Shown: positions 57,430-64,000 of the stretch, one piece after another
Position numbering within the stretch: the first letter of the stretch is position 1
Layout of the letters: every line of letters begins with the position of its first letter
The notes under the pieces: generated by a model
Database searches by the model: none
Seen by the model: only the letters and a program-made list of their open reading frames with translations
What the model was told of the DNA's origin: nothing
DNA from: Takakia lepidozioides
Taxonomy: Eukaryota > Streptophyta > Takakiopsida > Takakiales > Takakiaceae
Direction: 5' to 3'
Length of the DNA stretch: 64,000 bases
Assembly: GCA_030704615.1 (NCBI GenBank)
Contig: CM060733.1
Coordinates: forward strand, 36,520,001-36,584,000
Program-made: the position numbers and the translations under genes

Positions 57430-58165
57430 CGCCATTCTTGGGAGAGTCAGCTTGGTCTTAGCAGGCCGTGTTTCAATCTCTGCCTGCTCAGTTGCACCGT
57501 GGTGGTTCGATCTCACATACCAATCCGACATTACCTGACTACAGATACAAGCAACACACACAAGAGGTCCTTTTGGGTTGATGGTCGGTCAAATCCTCCA
57601 TGGGTCATGACACAAGGTAAAGGACAATGTGGTGAGGATACCTTCTTCTTCGACCTATTTCAGCTTGTTTTTCCCTCTCATTAGACTCGGCCCTGAGATG
57701 CATATTGAATTCTGTAAGTTAGCTCGGTGGGTGGATCTGTGGTTGTTTAGAGTGACTTTGACAAGTTGCTGCCGATGTGGCAACATGAAAGTATCCAAAA
57801 ATAGGTAACAGAGATGAGGAGAAGCTTTGAAATGAACACTTTTCCGACCCTAGTCAATGGCGGGACAATGGAGACAAAAAGGTGAGTGCATGTTGGACTA
57901 CACTAGAGAGAAGTAGATGCAATTTAGAATTAGAACTACTGTAATAATTAGGGTTGGGGTTTGCTAGAAGAACTTCACACCGTCAGTGTCAGCTGCTAGC
58001 AGCAAGTATTCATGATTTGTACACAGACAGGGATAGCTGAAGGACCAGGGATAGAGGCCCAGGTTCATCCAAGAGGGCCGGATTTCAAACACAATATTAG
58101 TTCCGATTCCCTGTGGATCAATAGCTACAAGAAATCTGCTAACGAGAAAATGGTCTGCTAATAAA
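57430..58165 (+). pseudogene. Captured PDF-PPR 5' region: leader plus PDF halves
   Basis: 57435-57700 matches the segment at 47.6-47.8 kb. At 57805-57885 is a PDF first half (NEHFSDPSQWRDNGDKK) with a TGA in place of the Trp codon and a preserved GTGAGT donor. At 58065-58150 is a PDF second half (DFKHNISSDSLWINSYKK). Exon order and the donor position agree with the intact locus at 10.9-11.4 kb. Clearly decayed. Confidence 0.7.
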
Positions 58166-58311
58166 GGCACCTTTTTCAACACATTTCACCCTGTTTTTCC
58201 CTCTTATCAGAATCGGCCCTAAATTTTCATGTTGAATTCTGCAAGTTAGTTGGTTGAGTGAACCTGGGATAGTCTGGAGTGACTTTGACATGATACTGCC
58301 AATGTGACAAC

Positions 58312-58870
58312 ATGAAAGTATCCAAAAGAGGTAACAGAGATGAGGAGAAGCTGTGGAATGAATACTTTTCTGACCCTAGTCAATGGTGGGACAACCGAGG
58401 CAAAAATATGAATGCCTGTCAGATTACCAGATGTCATTTTGAACACTGCCCCTGCCTTGGTGGACATGTATGTCAAATGTGGGTGCATCGAGGATGCAAA
58501 GGGACTATGGCTAAACGAGATGTGGTGTCATGGAGTGCGATGTTTGCAGGGTATGCACAACAGGGGCGTGGGATGGAGGCTTTGGAGACCTATGAGCAAA
58601 TTATGAGGGAAGGGGTACTGAAGCCCGACCACATAACGTGTGTGTGTGTGTTTGCAATGCGTGTGCAAGCCTGGCAGCCCTGGAAAAGGGCAAAAGGTCC
58701 ATGGTTGCATCGTCAAAGCTGCAAATGTACCAGATGTCATTCTGAACACTCCCTGGTGGACGATATGTATGCCAAATGTAGGTGTAGCAAGGATGCAAAG
58801 GGAGTGTTCAACAACATGGCTGAACAATATGTGGTGTCTTGGAGTACCATGATGACCACCTTCCCCGGTG
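58312..58870 (+). pseudogene. Captured PDF half fused to PPR repeats
   Basis: DEEKLWNEYFSDPSQWWDNR (PDF first half, about 58339-58398) is followed within 40 bp by PPR S-motif coding (PDVILNT, then LVDMYVKCGCIEDAKG), with the PDF second half missing. After a frameshift come [31 protein letters not shown] and another S motif DMYAKCRCSKDAKGVFNNMA. One continuous frame of about 211 codons covers most of this, but it switches between real and shifted PPR sequence, so it is a pseudogene. A (CT)n run follows at 58873-58898. Confidence 0.75.
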
Positions 58871-58914
58871 AGTCTCTCTCTCTCTCTCTCTCTCTCTCCT
58901 CCTCTAATGCCCTC

Positions 58915-59055
58915 ACACTGTCCAGTGGAAATACAGTTAGGCATTAAACCTCCCTAAACTTGTTTTGAATATGTGACATGGGCAAGGATCTTAAGGACTA
59001 TCTCAATGGCCTACCTGCCCTCGTCACTAGACTGAAATTTAAACTCGGGGTGGGA
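58915..59055 (+). mobile_element. LINE fragment inside the CACTA element
   Basis: From GTCCAGTGGAAATACAGTTA through TTAAACTCGGGGTGGGAA the sequence follows the LINE region encoding DENEVRQKTSLNLFPVCDM and the GLPTLGTRLKFKL block, with many substitutions. It starts directly after the (CT)n run that ends the PPR fragment. Confidence 0.75.
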
Positions 59056-59419
59056 AACTCCAAGTGCATCCACGAGCTACCACACTTAACATACATGTTG
59101 ACAAGGGTGTTGTGTAGAAAACATTTAATGCCTTCAATCCACTTAATATAATGTGAGCATATGCACCTGATTTTCAGTTTGCGAGCCTTTCAACTTGATG
59201 CTCTTACGCTTGAGACAGGGGACTTAGGTATCTGAATATGCTGAAATTATGCCTAGCTGGTTGAAGTTTGTAGAGCCTCTTTCAGTTGCAGGATGGGGAA
59301 GGCAGGGGGCAAAGAGGCGGGGGAAAAATAAAATATTGTTCAGTATGACTCTTGGAGCAATTCCAGCTTAAAATGTGATGATGTCACCATTGGGGCATGG
59401 ACCTCTTGGTCGTTTACAA

Positions 59420-59870
59420 GGGACTTGGGAGGGTCAGCATGATCAGCCTGTGTATGAAGGCTGGCAGCCCTAGAATTTTATAACCAGATGTCATTATGAA
59501 CATCCCCTAGTTTTGGACATATATGCCAATGTCAAGGGAGTGTTCAACACTGTGGCTAAACGAGATGTGGTGTCATGGAGTGTGATGCTTGCAGGGTATG
59601 CACAGCAGGATGGAGGCTTTGGATACCTATGAGCAAATGATGGGGAAAGGGGTGAAGCTCGACCAGATCATTTTAGTGTGTGTGAACAATACCTCGTGGA
59701 CATGTATGCCAAATGTGGGAGCATTGAGGATGCGGAGAGAGCCTTCAACACTATGGCTGAACAAGATGTGGTGTCGTGGAACGCGATGCTTGCAGGATAT
59801 GCACAGCAAGGGCGCGGGATGGAGGTTTTGGAGACAGGAAAGTATCGAAAAACAGTTAACATAGACGAGG
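59420..59870 (+). pseudogene. Captured PPR repeat fragments
   Basis: Short PPR pieces: GVFNTVAKRDVVSWSVMLAG (about 59533), then [20 protein letters not shown], then [20 protein letters not shown] with [20 protein letters not shown] (about 59690-59815). The L motif between them is mostly missing. The fragment runs directly into another decayed PDF first half. Confidence 0.75.
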
Positions 59871-60215
59871 AGAAGCTCTAGAATGAATATGTTTCCGACC
59901 CCAGTCAATGGTGGAACAATCCAGGCAAAAGGAATTCCTGTTGGAAGCAGATGCAAGTCAGCATAGGAACTAGTGTGATAAGTAGGGTTGGGGTGTTTGT
60001 TGGACTTATTATAGGCTGTCATTGTCAGCTGCTAGCAGCAAGGCAATGATGTATGCATGATTTGTGCAGAGGCAAGGATAGTTGAAGGAGCAGGGATAGA
60101 GTGTAGGTCCAGATTCATCCAAGAGGGCCGGATTTCAATCTCCAGATTACCTATGATTCCCTGTGGAAGGATAGCTACAAGAAACCTGCATGAGTAGATG
60201 ATCAATTGGTTGGTC
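59850..60215 (+). pseudogene. Captured PDF-motif halves, third set
   Basis: PDF first half with a stop in place of Trp (NEYVSDPSQWWNNPGKR, about 59881-59932), then the shared intron-like CTGTCATTGTCAGCTGCTAG segment, then the PDF second half (DFNLQITYDSLWKDSYKKPA, about 60130-60190). By eye the second half is close to 90% identical in DNA to the copy at 48.6-48.77 kb. Confidence 0.7.
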
Positions 60216-60239
60216 TTGAGCTAAAGAGCACGACCCCTG

Positions 60240-61075
60240 CAGGGATGTCTCTCCATCTGTAGATCTTTTAGGAAGTGAAAGGCTAGGGCCCAGCTTTCTT
60301 ATGACAGTGTTAGCTGATTTTCAGTTCTTCTCCTCAGCTCGGTGCCTTTCTGTTTCCAAGTTATGGCAGTAGTTTCTGGCTGCAGTCTCTTTTCCTGCTA
60401 AACTCTTTCGCTCTATGCAGACCCCCTTCTTTACTTGCTTTCCTTCTTACTACTCTTTCTTGTCTTGGTACGCGAAGCTGTGTCTTCCTCTTTCAGCCTC
60501 TATGGCACTCTATCCAGATTATTTTTTCCTCTTTGTATCCAAGGACATTTTATGTCCATTACCTATAAAGTTCTGGAGGCCACAGTCCCCCCACTGTCCT
60601 TCTTTGTTAACAAAAATATAAATAAATAAATAAAAGACAACAATGGCTTCCATTCTATTTTCCTAGAAACCTAATGAGAATTTAAATCAATTAATAATCT
60701 AAATATTATAATTGTATGATTTAATTTATTAAACTAAAATATTATTAAAAAACCTCTTTAGTCATGAAGTTATATACTCATGACTACATCATGGCATCAT
60801 GGCATTATATGATACGATATTCTTTCCCACGTGTAGGTCATATATGTTGTCCATGTGGACACGTGTCACATCTGGAGTGCTACATGTGTCCCTCTGACGC
60901 CTCTCCAATGGAGTCATATACTTTGTAGACATGTAGTCATATAGTTAATCATATATAAATCATATAGTTGTGACTACATCGCTCTCTGCAGCATGACTCC
61001 AGGTGCCACGCAAGCAGTCACGACTATGACTTGCAAAACGCAGTCCTAAAGACTAGTCGCTATGACAGGGCTTTT
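60240..61075. other. CACTA interior and right subterminal region
   Basis: No gene. (AAAT)n near 60620-60640 is followed by AT-rich sequence and several TATGACTACATC / GTAGTCATAT words in both orientations, as at the left end. Confidence 0.55.
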
Positions 61076-61164
61076 TTCACTGCAGAGTGATGTAGTCATG
61101 AACGCATATAGGACTGAAAAAATAGTCATATGTGCAGTCATAAAAACGCTCATCTGTTGTAGTG

Positions 61165-62060
61165 GATGACATGCTACCGTCGCTGGCAACCGTCAGCGTC
61201 AAAAACAAAACCCACCTCCATTTGCCCTGCCGTGTGGTGAAGTCAGCCCTGCTGGAGGGCTCCAAGGGCTCCAAATTACCATCGGATTTTGAGTACCCCT
61301 CCGGCACTCCAAATTTTTTCTGATGGCGGTCTTTTAGGTTTTTTAGGGTGCCATCAACACGGGGGGGGTGGCAGAATTTAATAAGCTATATTTGTCATTC
61401 AGGGCTCAATATCATTCAACTTCATCTGCAGTTTTTTCATCCATTTGAAATTTCAACTCGTTTTGGGTCGCGTCGTCCTTTTGGGGGTTAATGGAGGCAA
61501 AAAGTGTGCACATAGATGATTGATGACAGTGTGTATCATTCTAAAGTGTGGTGTGTAGAGCCATTCAACTAGAGAGATGAGATCTAGAAGTAGAATAGTA
61601 TACACCTTTTCTACAAGCGATAAATATGTGTTTGGGTTGCTTACAAAGAATAGATGGCAAATTCTAAAAAAACATTCTATGAAATTGGAAATGGTCACTG
61701 GCACTAGTAACATGTTCTGCACAACTTATGAGATATAGATCCCTCCATTCCCGACTAGCTCAAATCTGTCCAAGCAAAGTGTGGCTAAATCAGCACTTGT
61801 CAACAAAATTGGAATTAGTGTAGCTAGAGCTTAATAATAAGTGTGACTCATATTCATGTTTTACATGCTTTACAAGCCACAATGTCTAAATAGATTTCTT
61901 TTTAGCAGCTGCAATGTTCCTTGTGCAGCAGTATATTGTATTCAAGTGAAATTAGCACCATGATTTGTTACATGAGTTTTAGGCAAAGCGTGAGCGTGCT
62001 CACGTGAGCTGCTCACACGGTAGCTACCCTCTGCCTTTAGCAGGGACAATGCATTTGTTT
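61165..62060. other. No recognisable gene
   Basis: Intergenic sequence downstream of the CACTA element. Nothing supported. Confidence 0.4.
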
Positions 62061-62074
62061 GCATTGGAAGTACC

Positions 62075-62365
62075 TTATGATCTTATATCTTGAGTGGGTC
62101 CCAATTGGGCACACGTTCTTTATGTTCCATATGTGCTCCAGTGGTAGATGAATGGGAACATATTAGTATGCATTGCACATAGGTACCTTGTTTATTGAGT
62201 GGGTCTCAACTGGGTACATGTTCTCTGTGTTCCATATGACTTCCCTTGGTGAATGGTGAGTTTATTAACATGCCTTGCATTGAAGGACCTTAGGTATCTT
62301 ATATCTTGAGTGGGTCCCAACTGGGCACATGTTCCTTATGTGTTCCATGGATGGATGAATGGAGA
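62075..62365. repeat. Tandem repeat, about 108-bp unit, three copies
   Basis: TTGAGTGGGTCCCAATTGGG, followed by CACACGTTC, occurs near 62090, then as diverged copies near 62198 and 62309. Each is followed by TGTTCCAT and a GAATGG word. No coding content. Confidence 0.8.
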
Positions 62366-63045
62366 TATTTATAAGTTTATTGGCCCTGCCCGACAGGGTA
62401 GGGACTACGCATCAAGTTGGCCAAAGTGCCCTTAACCTTATAGCATGGGTTGTTCCCATGAGACTTAATGGGAACATGTTCCCAGTTGGGCATTTGCCCC
62501 CGAATCATCTGGATAACCACCTGAGCTACTGAGGTCTTGTTTACAATGCAACCTGTAAGATATTCTCCTACTGACTGGTGGAAAGGCCTCAGATTCCCAT
62601 CTATTCACTTCGAATCATTTATAAAATCGGTGTAGACTCATACAACGTCGGAATGGAATATAACAACCTCCATTGCAAATGTTATCAGCAATCATGTACA
62701 GTCGTTTTCTGCTTCCCAGAAGTACCCCAGTTTCATGCTCTTGTTGTAGCGTGCTTCCAATTCTCTGCTGATTCAATGTGAGACTCGAACCATAAGCATA
62801 GTAGTGGCGAGGGCTGGAGATGAGGTGAGGTTGTTATTATGAAGTTTTTCAGCTCTAGCACACTCTGTTAAGAAGGCTGGTTAACCCCTTGAGTTGTTAT
62901 ACATTTTCTTCTTTTCGGTATGCTGCAAGACAGTGAATTGGGCTACTACATTTTCTCTGGGGCTGTTAAACTGTAGCTCACACACAAAAGTACGCATCAT
63001 TAAGCATATGGCTTGAAAATGGAATTTAAAAGAAAAAACATCTGC
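62366..63045. other. No supported gene; weak pol III A-box on minus strand
   Basis: CCACCTGAGCTA near 62519 is, on the minus strand, TAGCTCAGGTGG, an A-box-like word. No matching B box was found at the right distance, so a SINE is not claimed. The segment 62985-63060 matches 8710-8790 in reverse orientation. Confidence 0.35.
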
Positions 63046-63047
63046 AG

Positions 63048-64000
63048 GCGAAACACGACGTCATTCCTTCTATCACAGCTGCGTGGCACGTTCCAAATCC
63101 CCCCGGATGGTTCCTTCAACCACAAGTCGCATACTTGTATCTGATTTTGTGGTGGTCCTGTTGTGGTGTTGTAGTGGCCTTGCTAATGCCGTTTTGTGGA
63201 TGGTTCAGGCATACATTCCCAGGGGTGCCGGTTTTCCTGTGCCTTTGGCATGTTCGAAGGGCCTGGCTGAGGAATGCCATCGAGAAGATCAAGGATGCCC
63301 AGTTAAGGGCCGATGCCGATGTCTTGCAAGGTATAGTTGACATCATGGACAATAAAGGTGGTCCCATTGGTGACTCTTTGCAGGCCTGGGCTGTGTTTAG
63401 ATTGTATGAGTTACAAACAAAGTATCCCGCAGCTAAATTGTTCTTCTTATATATCCACAAATGGTGGATCCCGAAAGTGGACATGTGGGAAGAGGCGCTT
63501 GTCCCAAACAAGACAGAAAATGGACGGGCGTCGACTGGATTGGTTGGTCTACATCCTAACAGGTAGCCTCCTCACACATTACTGGTACATTTCGACCTTG
63601 AAAGCTGAAGGGTTCATTCGCAACTCTAGGATGGAACATTTTGTGCAAAATGCGGTGTGGATGGATGAGCAGATACCGGAATCCAACGTGGATTTGCCCG
63701 AGCACACGGGGGATTCTGCGAAGGTAAAAAACATGTCTTCTCCAGGCACTGTATACACTATATGCAATCCAGCATCCGAGTGGGCTTGTTGTGACTGCCC
63801 TAATGCCATGGAAGGGAACCTATGCAAGCACCAAGTGAAGGTGTTCAAGATGTTGCGGCCACATGTACCAGAGGTTTAATTGTCCGAACTTGTGGAACAC
63901 GACTTGGGACACTCAATGGGGGCATGGCCAAGCTGCTCGACCTTGATCCCCTGTCCGCTGCGGAGCCCCCGTGTGACACAGATCCCATGTGTGGCATTTG
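63048..64000 (+). pseudogene. MULE-type transposase relative with SWIM zinc finger, frameshifted and cut by the window end
   Basis: Coding resemblance starts after a CTGCAG acceptor-like site at 63048. One frame gives FPGVPVFLCLWHVRRAWLRN with AIEKIKDAQLR and on to WWIPKVDMWEEALVP. Near 63520 it shifts to DWLVYILTGSLLTHYWYIST and reaches a SWIM finger, C-D-C-x8-C-K-H (CDCPNAMEGNLCKH, about 63790-63835). After TAA 63877-63879 another shift gives IVRTCGTRLGTLNGGMAKLL up to the window end. LCxWHVRRAW and a C-terminal SWIM finger are the layout of Mutator-like (MULE/FAR1-type) transposases and proteins domesticated from them. Two frameshifts argue for a dead copy. The rest lies outside the window. 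Confidence 0.7.

Larger units (their letters stand above)
56192..61164. mobile_element. CACTA-type transposon carrying gene fragments, 4.97 kb
   Basis: The left end CACTACAAGAGATGAGCGTT and the inverted right end CACTACAACAGATGAGCGTT differ at one position over at least 24 bp. The element is flanked on both sides by GAT, a perfect 3-bp target duplication as expected for CACTA elements. Subterminal regions repeat TATGACTACATC-type words (56485, 56615, 60785, 60965 and others). No transposase domain is visible inside. The interior from about 56975 to 60240 holds PDF-motif and PPR fragments and one LINE fragment. It is therefore non-autonomous and resembles gene-capturing CACTA elements. Confidence 0.85.

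Noticed and set aside
62390-62540. Possible minus-strand tRNA-derived SINE
   Set aside because: Only an A-box-like TAGCTCAGGTGG was found; no B box at the right distance and no tRNA-like fold.
1-64000. CRISPR arrays, bacterial operons, Shine-Dalgarno sites
   Set aside because: The repeats present are tandem or inverted without regular unique spacers, and gene structure (introns, pol III tRNA, GRF) is plant nuclear.

Overview
The window looks like nuclear DNA of a land plant, most likely a seedless one (fern, lycophyte or bryophyte). The evidence is an intact DYW-class PPR gene with very uniform repeats, a GROWTH-REGULATING FACTOR (GRF) gene with all family motifs, a nuclear-type tRNA-Pro, and a dense load of LINE, CACTA, MULE and piggyBac remains. 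No species can be fixed from sequence alone. Only three loci look intact: tRNA-Pro (10322-10393), the PPR gene (main exon 11806-15241) and the GRF gene (41396-44633, spliced). Most other coding signal is transposon-derived or broken.

Layout. 1-9.4 kb is a repeat graveyard: a PHD-finger remnant, four LINE 3' fragments, satellite-like arrays, two G/C-run hairpins, and a block (6.6-9.4 kb) with CACTA-type palindromes, a frameshifted SET-domain ORF and a DUF4216-like ORF. 10.3-15.2 kb holds the tRNA and the PPR gene. 17.6-22.4 kb is a nearly full-length but dead LINE. 22.4-41 kb is mostly non-coding, with a tRNA-derived SINE candidate, tandem repeats and a 0.5-kb inverted-repeat element. 41.2-44.6 kb is the GRF gene. 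47.6-49.0 kb is a decayed relative of the PPR gene. 51-54.4 kb carries a broken piggyBac-type transposase on the minus strand. 54.7-61.2 kb contains two CACTA-type elements side by side. 63.0 kb to the end is a broken MULE/SWIM-finger transposase running off the window.

The most interesting result is the PPR locus. Two small exons upstream of the 1144-codon PPR-DYW frame together encode the PDF motif known from plant organellar single-stranded DNA-binding (OSB) proteins. Splice phases allow an in-frame join: phase 0, then phase 2 to a one-base acceptor. The result would be a PDF-PPR-DYW fusion protein. Decayed copies at 48.0-49.0 kb and 57.8-60.2 kb repeat the same exon pattern, and one of them has the PDF half and the PPR N-terminus in a single continuous frame, which independently supports the fusion.

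The second result is a 4.97-kb CACTA-type element (56192-61164; near-identical terminal inverted repeats, GAT target duplication). It has no recognisable transposase, but it carries several fragments of this PDF-PPR gene family plus a LINE fragment. It looks like a gene-capturing transposon acting on the same family as the intact locus.
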